DNA of 64,000 nt from contig CALLOB010000011.1 in assembly GCA_938005315.1 (NCBI GenBank), positions 1-64,000 on the forward strand, given 5' to 3'. The stretch comes from an uncultured Phycisphaerae bacterium (GTDB lineage: Bacteria; Planctomycetota; Phycisphaerae; UBA1845; PWPN01). A model generated the notes under the pieces. That model was not told the DNA's origin and ran no database searches. It saw only the letters and a program-made list of their open reading frames with translations. Positions 7,703 through 16,010 of the stretch are shown here, piece after piece (the stretch's first letter is position 1; every line of letters starts with the position of its first letter). Made by a program: the position numbers and the translations under genes.

Positions 7703-9216
7703 ACGATCCGGTGCGTATCGAGCTCGTGCCGCTGAACACGGCGTTCCAGGTCGAGCGGGGGACGCCGCTGCAGGACGTGCTGTTCGAGCACGGCGTCGAG
7801 TTCCCCTGCGGCGGCGAGGGGCACTGTCTGGGCTGCCGTGTCAAGGTGCTGGACGGGGCGCTGCCGGCCACCGACGAGCACCGTCGGGCCCTGGGCGAGG
7901 AGGCGGTGCGGGCCGGATGGCGGCTGGCCTGCCGATGCCGCGCGGAAGCGGACCTGCGGCTGGAGATCTCGCAGTGGGAGGAGGCGATCCTGGTCGATCA
8001 CGCCGCCGTGTCCTTCGAGCCGGGGCGGGGCCTGGGTGTCGCGGTGGACCTGGGCACGACGACGCTGGTCGCCCAGCTGGTGGACCTTCAGACCGGGACG
8101 GTGCTGGGGGTGCGCACGGGGCTCAATCCCCAGGCCCGGCACGGCGGGGACATCATGAGCCGGGTTCAGTTCGCGGTCGCCGGCGAAGGCCGGGAGCGAC
8201 TGACCGGGCTGATCCGCCGGGCGCTGGGGGGCATGATCGGAGAGCTGCTGGCCGGGGCACGGAACGACCCGGGCGTTCCCGTGCGCGTGCGGATCGTCGG
8301 CAACACGGTGATGCACCACCTGTTCTGCGGGCTGGACGTCGAGCCGCTCTCACATTACCCGTTCGAGTCGGAGCACATCGGCCCGGGACGATTCAAGGGC
8401 AGTGATCTGGGGTGGGGAGGCGCGGCCGATCTGGAGGTCGTTTTCCTGCCCTGTCTGGGCAGCTTCGTAGGCAGCGACATTCTCGCCGGCCTGCTGGCCA
8501 CCGGCCTGCACGAGAGCCCGTCGCCGGCGGCGCTGATCGATCTGGGCACCAACGGCGAGATCGTGGTGGGCAACGCCGGCGGAATGGTGTGTGCCTCGAC
8601 CGCGGCCGGACCGGCGTTCGAGGGGGCGAGGATTTCGCGGGGCATGCGGGCCGCCACCGGCGCGATCTCGCAGGTCCGCCTGCAGGACGGGTCTTTCGAG
8701 TGCCACGTGCTGGGGGGGGGGCCGGCTCGTGGAATCTGCGGCAGCGGGCTGGTGGACGCGGCGGCCTGCGGGCTGGATCTCGGCCTGATCCAGCCCAGCG
8801 GGCGGCTGGCCGATCGCCGGGCGGGACTGCCCCTGACCGACGGCGTCGCCCTGACCCAGGCCGACATCCGCGAGCTGCAGTTGGCCAAGGGCGCGGTGGC
8901 GGCGGGGCTGCGGATCCTGCTGGAGCGATCGGGCATCGGCGCGCAGGACCTTGCGGCCGTCCACCTGGCCGGGGCGTTCGGCAACTATGTCAGCCGATCC
9001 AGCGCGCGGCGCATCGGACTGCTGGAGTGCCCGCAGGAGCTGGTCCGGCCGGTGGGCAATACCGCCCTGCTGGGGGCCAAGCTGGCCCTGTTCGACGATG
9101 CCGATGAGGATTACACCGGGCTGCGGGCCCGGGTGCGTCACGTGCCCCTGGGCAGCGACCTCCGCTTCCAGGACGTCTTCGCCGAGGCCATGCTGTTTCC
9201 CGAGGGAACAGGCTAG
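7699..9216 (+). CDS. Corrinoid-activating ATPase, 2Fe-2S plus DUF4445 ASKHA domain (RACE type)
   Basis: A 505-residue protein. Residues 1-95 form a ferredoxin-like domain with the cluster ligands C-x5-C-x2-C (CGGEGHCLGC) and a fourth Cys in the RLAC segment near 75. From about residue 110 the ASKHA ATPase begins with VAVDLGTTTLVAQLVD, followed by LIDLGTNGEIV, GGGPARGICGSGLVD and HLAGAFGNY, the hallmarks of DUF4445. Characterised relatives (RamA, ORF7/RACo types) use ATP to drive reduction of inactive cob(II)alamin on corrinoid proteins in methyl-transfer systems. No corrinoid protein or methyltransferase is adjacent, so the partner must be encoded elsewhere, or the UroD-family protein at 44 kb could be related. 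It follows the DUF1638 gene by a 4-bp overlap. Confidence 0.88.
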   Translation: MNDPVRIELVPLNTAFQVERGTPLQDVLFEHGVEFPCGGEGHCLGCRVKVLDGALPATDEHRRALGEEAVRAGWRLACRCRAEADLRLEISQWEEAILVDHAAVSFEPGRGLGVAVDLGTTTLVAQLVDLQTGTVLGVRTGLNPQARHGGDIMSRVQFAVAGEGRERLTGLIRRALGGMIGELLAGARNDPGVPVRVRIVGNTVMHHLFCGLDVEPLSHYPFESEHIGPGRFKGSDLGWGGAADLEVVFLPCLGSFVGSDILAGLLATGLHESPSPAALIDLGTNGEIVVGNAGGMVCASTAAGPAFEGARISRGMRAATGAISQVRLQDGSFECHVLGGGPARGICGSGLVDAAACGLDLGLIQPSGRLADRRAGLPLTDGVALTQADIRELQLAKGAVAAGLRILLERSGIGAQDLAAVHLAGAFGNYVSRSSARRIGLLECPQELVRPVGNTALLGAKLALFDDADEDYTGLRARVRHVPLGSDLRFQDVFAEAMLFPEGTG

Positions 9217-9315
9217 ATCTTCGCGCTCATCACAGGCGGAGGCTGCAGGTCCTTCTCCGCCCTTGCGGAAAAGCCGGAGCGGCCGGCCATCCGGGAGATG
9301 AGCGGCGCGAAGCGA

Positions 9316-9630
9316 TCATCCCACGATCTTGCTGATCGTCACCTCGAGGTGCTTCTGGCGGTGGCCGATGTGGCGGCGCTCGTTCTTGCGACGCTTGTAC
9401 TTGACGACGTCGATCTTTTGGCCCTTCACCTGCCGCACGATCTGGCCGATGACCTTGGCCCCGGGGACGGTGGGCCGGCCGATACGGGCGTTCTCGCCCT
9501 CGCCCATGGCCAGGACCTCGGGGAATTCGATGGTCTCCTGGCCCTCGGCCAGATCCCGGAGATCCACGTAGATCCGGTCGCCTTCGTTGACCTTGTACTG
9601 CCGCCCGCCGTCCTGAAAGATCGCGTACAC
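9316..9630 (-). CDS. rplU: 50S ribosomal protein L21
   Basis: The 104-residue product, YAIFQDGGRQYKV at its N-terminus and KYKRRKNERRHIGHRQ near residue 80, is bacterial L21. The longer ORF (9891) is not needed: a GTG at 9630 begins the family sequence exactly and GGAG lies 10 nt upstream. L21 binds 23S rRNA. It is read alone from its own promoter. The usual downstream rpmA (L27) is absent, because the next gene on the left is the convergent corrinoid activator. Confidence 0.95.
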   Translation of the reverse strand: MYAIFQDGGRQYKVNEGDRIYVDLRDLAEGQETIEFPEVLAMGEGENARIGRPTVPGAKVIGQIVRQVKGQKIDVVKYKRRKNERRHIGHRQKHLEVTISKIVG

Positions 9631-9670
9631 GGTTAGGACTCCGTTAGCCTGTGGTGCGTTCGAGCCCTGT

Positions 9671-9699
9671 ATTATGCCGCCGGAGGCCCTTGCGGTCAA
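9671..9699 (-). promoter_or_regulatory. Sigma-70 promoter of rplU
   Basis: On the minus strand TTGACC (9699-9694) and CATAAT (9676-9671) are separated by exactly 17 bp. The predicted transcript would have a leader of about 34 nt before the GTG start, which supports the short rplU reading frame. Confidence 0.7.
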
Positions 9700-10076
9700 G
9701 CGGGCCATCCACGGCGGTCTGCAGGCTGGTCGTGACCGCCCGGGCACGGTGGTCCATGGTCCCGACAAAGGGGCCCTCCGCGAAGGACGCACTCCGTCGC
9801 GTCCCCGATCAGGGGCTTTCTTGCGTCGAGTCCTGCGGCCCCGACAGAACGGGGCTCTTCGTGACCGAACGGGGCCCTCCGCACGGTCCATGAATGCACT
9901 TGCCCCCGTGAAACAAGGCTCCGACGGCAGGTTGCGGGTCGACGGCGATTGCCTGGGGCACGTGGTGCGGGTAGAGTACCCACGGAGCCGGACGAGGTAC
10001 CGGTTGCAGGCCCCGCCGGGGGGCCGGTCGGCCTCGTGGGGTCCGGCGAGAAGCCAGCGAAAGGTGGTCAGGAACC
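9700..10076. repeat. Intergenic stretch with short degenerate repeats
   Basis: No convincing gene lies between the rplU promoter and the lipoprotein. The stretch holds GGGGCCCTCCGC twice (9770-9781 and 9871-9882), GAACGGGGC twice with a 20-bp period (9847-9855 and 9867-9875), CGTGACCG twice, and a small hairpin GGACGC/GCGTCC (9785-9804). They look like the remains of a small repeated element or protein-binding sites; nothing identifies which. Confidence 0.35.
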
Positions 10077-10529
10077 GTGGGCAGGATCCTCATTCGCGGC
10101 CGGCGGCTCGAGGTGGTGGTCGGGCTGATATCGTCGGGTTTTCTGGCGGGCTGCACCGGCACCGTGAGCAGCACCTCGACCTCCGGCCCGCTGGGGGCTC
10201 TCCTGACCGCGTACAAGACCTCCACCCTGCTGCTGCGGATCAACAACGCCACGGGCTACAACGTCCAGGTGGACCTTCAGGTGGACGGGGCTCTGATCAC
10301 GCTTCCGGTGTGCACCACCGCCACAAAGGTGTGCGACTACCTTCTGGAGCACTGCCCCCAGTCGTTCGCCATCACGCAGGAGCGGTGGCTCAACGCCGAC
10401 GGCGGCTTTGCGGGGGTGCGCAGCTACCTCGGCAACGAGGCCTTCACCTTCCGACCCGGCGAGTTCAGCTGCGGCAGTACCATCCTGCTGGAGTTCAGCA
10501 CCACCGGCGGCACGGTTCAGCAGCTCTGA
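10077..10529 (+). CDS. Small hypothetical lipoprotein
   Basis: A 150-residue protein with an Arg-rich start, a short hydrophobic segment and a good lipobox FLAGC with Cys near residue 23, so it is probably lipid-anchored outside the inner membrane. The mature part is rich in Thr, Leu and Asn and contains four further Cys (VCTTATKVC, HCP, FSCG), which could form two disulfides. I do not recognise a family. It stands alone, converging on the DUF2723 gene. The start fits codon use and the signal peptide. Confidence 0.65.
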   Translation: MGRILIRGRRLEVVVGLISSGFLAGCTGTVSSTSTSGPLGALLTAYKTSTLLLRINNATGYNVQVDLQVDGALITLPVCTTATKVCDYLLEHCPQSFAITQERWLNADGGFAGVRSYLGNEAFTFRPGEFSCGSTILLEFSTTGGTVQQL

Positions 10530-10618
10530 CCGCCGCGAGCCGCCCGCTTCCCACGCGCCGCATTCGTACCCGCGAGATTGCCCGGTCGAAGAAGCCGGCC
10601 GTAATGGAGACGCGCGTC

Positions 10619-12268
10619 TCAGGCCCCACCGTCCCCAGGGGAATCCGGGGCTGCCCGGGAGGCTTCGGGCGGCGAGGCCTCCAGGACATATAAATCGCCG
10701 ACGCGGCGCCACATTCCGGCCGGACACGGCGTCCGCGGGCGATCCGCGTTCAGAGGGACCAGCACCACCGACCGCAGGTGGCCCGTGCCGTCGCGAAGCA
10801 GGCGGGATTGCGGCGAGCCTTCCCAGCCGTCCCTCGGCGCGTAAACCGCCTCGATGCCCGGATACTCCCCCACCCGCAGCCGGTAGCGCACCGCCGGCAT
10901 GGCCATGGAGTCCTCGACGACGATCAGCCCGCCGGGGGCAGCCAACTCGGCCGCATGGCGGCTCAGGCGGTCGGCGGAGCGCTCGAATGCCGCCCAGGGA
11001 AGCAGCAGGTAGGCGTAGTCATCCCGGTAGGGCTTGTGGCGAGCCCGGCTACCGAGCAGGTCAAGCCTCCGCGCGATCTCAGTGCCGACGGCATAGCACA
11101 GCGGGGTCACCGCCAGCATCGCCCAGGCGGCCGTCAGAAGCAGACGGCCACGCCTCTGAGGCAGGAGGTCCAACATCGCCGAAAGGCCGATCCCCGCGAA
11201 AATGCACAGATACAGATACATCGGCAGAAAAAACGTGTGCTGATCGACCACGTTGTACCGGAGAGCGAAGGCCGCATGGACGCACAGGGCCGCCAGGAGG
11301 AAGATGCGGACCGACCGTCCGTCAGACGAGGTCGCACCCGCAAACAGGCCGCGAACCGCCAGGGGCAGCAGCAGGTTGGGGAAGTTGAAGGCGATGAAGG
11401 CGGCGCTCGTGGCCAGCAGACGCAGCGGCACGGCCGTGTTCAGGACGTTCTGCGAGTAACGGATGCCGAACAGTGACTCGCGGAGGGTGCCCCCCCATTC
11501 ACCCGACGCCAGCCCCCGGGAAACCACGAGCCAGAGATAGGGTGAGGCGCCCACCGTCCAAAGGGCGGCTGCCGCCGGCAGGACGCGGGGCATCCATCGA
11601 CCGGCGCAAAGGCCCCGCAGCGTGATCCACGCCAGGGCCGGCAGGGTGAGCATCGCCTGGAGGTGATTGGCCGTGCCCAGACCGTTGAGCAGCCAGGCCG
11701 CCAGGAGCCATCGGCGCCGGCCTTTCAGGCAGGCCGCGACGCACCAGCACTCGGCCGCCATCAGGGCGGTGTTCACGGTGTAGACTTCCGCGACGGCGGC
11801 CATGTGCCAGAAGGTGTTGGCCAGCCCCAGCGACGCGGCGGCCAGCGCGGCGGCGGCGGGTCGGGACGTCAGGGTCAGGACGCAGCCGTAGAGGTTGGCC
11901 AGCGTCAGCGCGGCCGCCAACGCACTGACCATGGTCACCGCGAAGGCCGGCTCGATCGGCACGACGGTCACGGCCAGGCGACCCAGTCCGTGATGGATCG
12001 GATGGCTCAGGGCCAGTCCGAGGCGTCCGATCATGTCCCGATCGAGCACCCGAAGGATGAACTCGCCGGAATCCTGCCACTGGGCCCCGCGGGCGGCGGT
12101 GACCAGGTAGAGCACTGCCCCGGCGACGAGGACCACCGCGTAACCGAACGCCAGGGAGCGTGCGTCCTGCGGTCGTCGGGCGATGGAATTGCCGGCCACT
12201 CGCGTCGCTGCCTGCCGAGCCGGACGGCGAGAGTCATGCCGCCCGGCACGCGCCGGTCGCGGCGGCAC
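10619..12268 (-). CDS. DUF2723 polytopic membrane protein (glycosyltransferase-like)
   Basis: The 549-residue protein has about ten transmembrane helices and the DUF2723 hallmark WQDSGEF near residue 68, placed after the first helix, with the acidic pair expected in the first periplasmic loop of GT-C type enzymes. Further family features are HPIHHGLGRL and AEVYTVNTAL. DUF2723 proteins resemble protein O-mannosyltransferases; the donor and acceptor are unknown. The C-terminal 120 residues are soluble. The first 45 residues are Arg-rich and may not be translated; a start nearer the first helix is possible. It diverges from the YdcF-like gene across 135 bp. Confidence 0.8.
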   Translation of the reverse strand: MPPRPARAGRHDSRRPARQAATRVAGNSIARRPQDARSLAFGYAVVLVAGAVLYLVTAARGAQWQDSGEFILRVLDRDMIGRLGLALSHPIHHGLGRLAVTVVPIEPAFAVTMVSALAAALTLANLYGCVLTLTSRPAAAALAAASLGLANTFWHMAAVAEVYTVNTALMAAECWCVAACLKGRRRWLLAAWLLNGLGTANHLQAMLTLPALAWITLRGLCAGRWMPRVLPAAAALWTVGASPYLWLVVSRGLASGEWGGTLRESLFGIRYSQNVLNTAVPLRLLATSAAFIAFNFPNLLLPLAVRGLFAGATSSDGRSVRIFLLAALCVHAAFALRYNVVDQHTFFLPMYLYLCIFAGIGLSAMLDLLPQRRGRLLLTAAWAMLAVTPLCYAVGTEIARRLDLLGSRARHKPYRDDYAYLLLPWAAFERSADRLSRHAAELAAPGGLIVVEDSMAMPAVRYRLRVGEYPGIEAVYAPRDGWEGSPQSRLLRDGTGHLRSVVLVPLNADRPRTPCPAGMWRRVGDLYVLEASPPEASRAAPDSPGDGGA

Positions 12269-12403
12269 TTGCCGATCCCGCGTCGGGCGTCCATGATAGC
12301 CCCGCGTCGCGGGCGGGCAAGGTCCGGCCGCCGTCCGAAGGCCCAGGCCGCGCGGAGCCCGGCCCGTGCGGGATCGCGGGCGCTGGAGCCGCAGGGTTCA
12401 GGA

Positions 12404-13156
12404 ATGCGTGAATCAACGCCGCAGCCGGATGCCGTCCCGGACCCACCGCCCGGTGCGCCGCCCCTACCGCTCAGGAGTCAGTGGCGAAGGCTTCCCGGCC
12501 TCCTGTTCAGATCGCTGCGCAACCTCCTGGCGCTGGGGATGCTGCTTCAGATCCTGCTGGCGGTGACGCCGGTGACGGAAAAAGTGCTCTTGTGGCTGTC
12601 GGTCACCGGCCCGCCGCAGAAGGCCGACGTGATCGTCTGCCTGGGGGGCAATGCCGCAAGAGAGATCCGCGCCGCGTGGCTGTATCGACAGGGATGGGCC
12701 CCCCTGGTGGTGGTCAGCAATCGGCCGATCGCCGCCGAAGCGATGCGCGAGACGCTGCTGCTGGCCGGCGTACCCCGCGGCCGGATCCTGGTCGACAACC
12801 GCTCTTACGTGACCGCCGATCACCCCGAGTCGATCGCCCGCCTGCCGGGCATGGACCGCGAGCGGACGAAGTTCCTCATCGTCACCGATCACGCCCACAG
12901 TCGCCGTGCCGAGGCCTGCTTCCGCAAGGCCGGCTACCGCCACATGACGTTCTACGGGGGACCGCCGCCGCTGGAGGACGGCATCGAGGAGGGCAAGCGG
13001 TGGCGATGGCGGGTGATGAAACTGCCTTCCATCGTCTATGAGCTTTCCGGCCTGCTGACCTACTGGCTCAAGGGAACGATCGACGCGCCGTGGTCCGCAC
13101 CATCGTCTTACCTGAATCGCCAGGTTCCCGCCACGGTTTCGGCCTCGGCCCGGTAA
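12404..13156 (+). CDS. YdcF-like DUF218 membrane protein
   Basis: The 250-residue protein has one N-terminal transmembrane helix (about residues 35-60) and a DUF218 domain beginning ADVIVCLGGNAAREIRAA, with LLAGVPRGRILVDNRSYVT and IVTDHAHSRRAEACF following. DUF218 proteins such as YdcF, SanA and ElyC are envelope proteins; some affect peptidoglycan or polysaccharide synthesis, but the reaction is unsettled. I used the ATG at 12404, which gives a family-like N-terminus; the ORF's upstream extension would run through the divergent gene's start. Confidence 0.85.
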   Translation: MRESTPQPDAVPDPPPGAPPLPLRSQWRRLPGLLFRSLRNLLALGMLLQILLAVTPVTEKVLLWLSVTGPPQKADVIVCLGGNAAREIRAAWLYRQGWAPLVVVSNRPIAAEAMRETLLLAGVPRGRILVDNRSYVTADHPESIARLPGMDRERTKFLIVTDHAHSRRAEACFRKAGYRHMTFYGGPPPLEDGIEEGKRWRWRVMKLPSIVYELSGLLTYWLKGTIDAPWSAPSSYLNRQVPATVSASAR

Positions 13157-13510
13157 ACGGCGACCTGGTGGATCTCGCCCGCATTGCGGCATGACCGGGC
13201 AGGCGGCAGGAGCCTGCACCAGGCCCCGAAGTCGCCGGTCCCGGGCTGCGAAGCGGTTCATGGCGCATTCCGGGCGCGGTCATGCCAGGCGGGGCGCACC
13301 GACTTCGGCGGCCGAAAGGGACGTCGGTCGCTACGGCGTTATGACCGATGTGCGGGCATCCCGGACGCCGGGTGCTGACCAGCACCGGTCGCCCGATACC
13401 GGCATGCCCGGCGGTCGCAGCGGTGGCGCAACAAGAAGGACGTCCCGCCGGATCCCCTCCCTGCCGGCGGAACGTCGATCAAACCGTCCCGGAACCGCCC
13501 GCTCCGGCGG
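13157..13510. other. Convergent intergenic region with a perfect dyad
   Basis: This 354-bp stretch lies between the ends of the YdcF-like gene and a small minus-strand gene. I see no credible gene. It contains GGTGCTG-AC-CAGCACC (13371-13386), a perfect 7-bp-arm hairpin that could end transcription from either side, and a GGCATGCC palindrome 20 bp further. No T-tract accompanies the hairpin. Confidence 0.4.
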
Positions 13511-13759
13511 CTATTCGGTCAGCCAGCGTTCCAGGTCGTCCACTGCCTCGGCGTGGGAGGCGAAGGGGCCGGCGACGTCCTGCCGCACCGGCGAGAGCCC
13601 CTCGGCATCGGTGCAGTCGAAAACCTTGGACGGATGGTCCAGCGCGAACCGGCCGTAGCTGTGGTACCAGCCGGTGCATCCGTCCGGCACGCCGTGCTCG
13701 GGCTCCTCGAAATAGGCAACCAGTGACTGGGCCTGATAATCCTGTACCGCCGTTGCCAT
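13511..13759 (-). CDS. Small hypothetical protein, 82 residues
   Basis: I do not recognise this protein. It is acidic and aromatic-rich, with a central TGWYHSYGRFALDHPSK segment and a closing helix HAEAVDDLERWLTE; there is no signal peptide or membrane segment. The ATG at 13759 is preferred to 13789 because GAGGGAGG lies 11-12 nt upstream. Ordinary amino-acid composition and the strong ribosome site support it being real. It stands alone between two intergenic regions of over 300 bp. Confidence 0.6.
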   Translation of the reverse strand: MATAVQDYQAQSLVAYFEEPEHGVPDGCTGWYHSYGRFALDHPSKVFDCTDAEGLSPVRQDVAGPFASHAEAVDDLERWLTE

Positions 13760-14092
13760 GCCGCTTCTGCCTCCCTCGGCGAAGTTCACCCATGAACTGC
13801 TGCGATTGCGAGGTTAGCCTACGATATAACCGCGGGCCGGCAAGCCACCGTTGCGGCAATCAACATGTCGGGCGACGGTTGCGGTGCGACGTCCGATAGA
13901 CCCCGCAGCGCGCCCACGAGCCGCGGGTCCGGAACGGCGGGCCGCCAGGCCTCGCATGCCGCCAGGCCGCCCTCCGAGGACCGTCACGAATGCCTGATCC
14001 GGGCCGACCCGTAGGAATCGCCGGAGACATGGGCCTGCGGGCCCTCGACCTGTTTGCGCAGGATGGGATCGGGGTTATGCTGAGGCCCGGGA
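13760..14092. other. Divergent intergenic region
   Basis: This 333-bp region separates the 82-residue protein from the thioesterase. A TATATC hexamer at 13828-13823 could be the -10 for the minus-strand gene, without a clear -35. I see no gene and no repeat. Confidence 0.3.
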
Positions 14093-14671
14093 ATGGAATG
14101 CCTGAGGGACCGGTCGGCGCGTATCCGGCCGGCAGGCTGGAGTCGGGTGCCAACGTCCGTGACCATTGATCGATCCGGTCCTGCGATCGCGACGGTCAGC
14201 CACCCCAGCCACGAGGGCTGCCTGGTATGCGGCCCGTGCAACCACCGCGGGATGAACATCGTGTTCTCCCGCGGAGCGGACGGCTGGACGGAGGCGAGGC
14301 TCCGCGCCGGCGTACATCTGCAGGGCTATCCGCGGATGATGCACGGAGGCGTGGTCTCGCTGCTGCTGGACGCGGCGATGACCCATTGCCTTTTCCAGGC
14401 GGGCTGCACGGCGGTCACCGCCCGGATGGAGATCAAGTTCCGCCGACCTTTCGATGTCGACGCGGACGTCAGCGTGCGGGCCCGTCTGGTCCGCGCGTCG
14501 CCTCCGGCATATCAGCTCCGGGCCGAACTCCTGCAGGATGGTCGGGTGATGGCCTCGGCGCTGGGGCTTTTCGTGCATCGTCCCGAACTGCAGACGCAGA
14601 GCAAGCCGACGGTTCGGCACGTCCCGGCGTCGACGCGTGACCGACCTGTGGAAAAGAGCGGGATATCATGA
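14093..14671 (+). CDS. PaaI-type hotdog-fold thioesterase family protein
   Basis: The 192-residue ORF carries the pattern GCLVCGPCNHRGMN near residue 42 and then YPRMMHGGVVSLLLDAAMTHCLF, the hotdog-fold helix with the conserved His-Gly-Gly, followed by strands with KFRRPFDVDADVSVRA. The family includes acyl-CoA thioesterases with varied substrates, so the specific reaction is unknown. GTG codons at 14147 or 14159 are possible starts because the first 20 residues look atypical; the ATG at 14093 has a GAGG site 9 nt upstream. Its stop overlaps the next ATG as ATGA. Confidence 0.8.
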   Translation: MECLRDRSARIRPAGWSRVPTSVTIDRSGPAIATVSHPSHEGCLVCGPCNHRGMNIVFSRGADGWTEARLRAGVHLQGYPRMMHGGVVSLLLDAAMTHCLFQAGCTAVTARMEIKFRRPFDVDADVSVRARLVRASPPAYQLRAELLQDGRVMASALGLFVHRPELQTQSKPTVRHVPASTRDRPVEKSGIS

Positions 14672-15126
14672 GAATCCGCGTTCAGGCTCTTTGTCTGCTG
14701 TTCTTGTCGGCCTGGATCGTGACGGCCGGCGGCTGCCGCAGCACCGATGCCCGCCCGGCCGCGGGTTCCGCCCGCGACGGCGTGTTCATTCATCTGACCA
14801 GGGGACCGGATGATCCCCACGCCGTCGCCATGGCCCTGAAGATGGCCAACCTGATGGCCGCCGACCGCGACGTGCTGGTCTATTGCGACCTGAAGGGCAT
14901 CCTCACGGTGCTGAAGGACGCCCCGGACATCGGATTCGCGGGCTTCGAGTCCTCGCACGCCCAGATTCGCGCGCTGCTGGAGCGGTCGGTGCCGATCTAC
15001 GCGTGCCCGGGCTGCCTCAAGGCCCTGGGCAAGACGCCCGAGGATCTGATGCCGGGCATCCAGGTCGCGAACAAGGAGGCGTTCTTCACGTTCACCCGGG
15101 GACGCATCCTGACCATCGACTACTGA
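14668..15126 (+). CDS. DsrE-like protein with a signal or lipoprotein peptide
   Basis: A 152-residue protein with an N-terminal hydrophobic segment ending in TAGGC (lipobox-like, Cys near 23) and a DsrE/DsrF-fold domain: FIHLTRGPDDPHAVAMALKMA, VYCDLKGILTVL, and IYACPGCLKALG near residue 112 with a CxxC pair. DsrE proteins carry persulfide sulfur or act as redox adaptors; cytoplasmic members lack a signal, so an exported form is unusual but known among DsrE-like proteins of unknown role. It is coupled to the thioesterase by a 4-bp overlap. Confidence 0.75.
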   Translation: MRIRVQALCLLFLSAWIVTAGGCRSTDARPAAGSARDGVFIHLTRGPDDPHAVAMALKMANLMAADRDVLVYCDLKGILTVLKDAPDIGFAGFESSHAQIRALLERSVPIYACPGCLKALGKTPEDLMPGIQVANKEAFFTFTRGRILTIDY

Positions 15127-15146
15127 GCCACCGGAGCCCGCACGCC

Positions 15147-15404
15147 ATGGCTGCAGGATCGACGACCATCACGGTCGTGGCCGCGAACGCCGTCCACCGG
15201 CGCGACCTGGTGGGCCTGGCGCACTGCACGGGGTTTCCCGCCATGGTCCGCCCGGATCGGGAGCTTACCGGCCGGGGCATCCTGTGCGGCGCGGGCGTGC
15301 GTCTGGAGTTCGAGTGCGGCCTTCAGAAAGAGGCGGGATCGTGCCGGCCGGCGAGCGACACTTCGCGACGATCGCCCGGCGGCGAGGCCTCGCGGAGGAA
15401 ACAC
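15147..15404 (+). other. Open stretch in frame with trmO, possible small DUF3343-like ORF or N-terminal extension
   Basis: An ATG at 15147, preceded by GGAG, opens about 86 codons that run without a stop into the trmO frame. Its middle reads GFPAMVRPDRELTGRGILCG, which weakly resembles the P-R-E-(S)-CG pattern of DUF3343 putative sulfur carriers; this would suit the DsrE gene just upstream. The last 20 residues are Arg/Ser-rich and look non-coding. I cannot tell whether this is an extension of TrmO, a decayed gene that lost its stop, or chance. Confidence 0.25.
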
Positions 15405-15908
15405 ATGACCTGCGAATTGCGGGTGATCGGAACGATCCGCAGCCCGCTGATCGAGCCGGCCGGGGCACCGATTCAGCCGGTGTATGCCGAGGGGCTGGTC
15501 GGCACCGTCGAGGTTTTCGAGCCGTATGCCGAGGGGCTGGCCGACCTGGCAGGCTTCGAGCGGATCTGGGTGCTGTACTGGTGTCATCTCGCGTCCGCGC
15601 CCTCCATGAGGGTGATTCCGTATCGCGACAACCTCGAGCGGGGGTTGTTCGCCACCCGGGCCCCGGCCAGGCCCAACCCCATAGGGCTGTCCTGCGTGCG
15701 GCTGCTGGCCGTGGAGGGCCGGCGGCTGCGGGTGGCCGACCTCGACATTCTTGATCATTCGCCGCTGCTGGACATCAAGCCGTATGTGCCGGAGTTCGAC
15801 AGCTTTCCGGAAAGCCGCGCGGGTTGGCTTTCCCGCCCTGCTGTTCAGCGGAAGCGAGCGGATGACCGGTTCCATGACCGTCCGCCCCCGTCGGGAAACT
15901 GCATCTGA
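15405..15908 (+). CDS. tRNA (adenine-N6)-methyltransferase TrmO-like protein
   Basis: The 167-residue protein belongs to the TsaA/TrmO (YaeB) family, whose best member methylates N6 of t6A37 in tRNA-Thr using S-adenosylmethionine. Family blocks visible are VIGTIRSP at the N-terminus, FERIWVLYWCH, FATRAPARPNPIGLSCVRLL near residue 85, and DILDHSPLLDIKPYVPEFD near residue 110. It lacks the C-terminal extension of E. coli TrmO, like many short homologues, which may have other substrates. The ATG at 15405 has GGAGGAA 6 nt upstream and begins the family sequence. Confidence 0.85.
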   Translation: MTCELRVIGTIRSPLIEPAGAPIQPVYAEGLVGTVEVFEPYAEGLADLAGFERIWVLYWCHLASAPSMRVIPYRDNLERGLFATRAPARPNPIGLSCVRLLAVEGRRLRVADLDILDHSPLLDIKPYVPEFDSFPESRAGWLSRPAVQRKRADDRFHDRPPPSGNCI

Positions 15909-16010
15909 CCGCGCACCGCGGCGGAGGTCGTGCAGGCCGAGCCGGGGCATGCGGCCGACGGCGATCGACCTGCCGACGAGGGTACGCCGGACGGAGGGAG
16001 TCCGCACGAC

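Noticed and set aside
9228-9320. Imperfect inverted repeat GATCTTCGCGC / GCGCGAAGCGATC between the activase and rplU ends
   Set aside because: Arms are 60-70 bp apart with a bulge and no T-tract; possibly a bidirectional terminator but too weak to claim.
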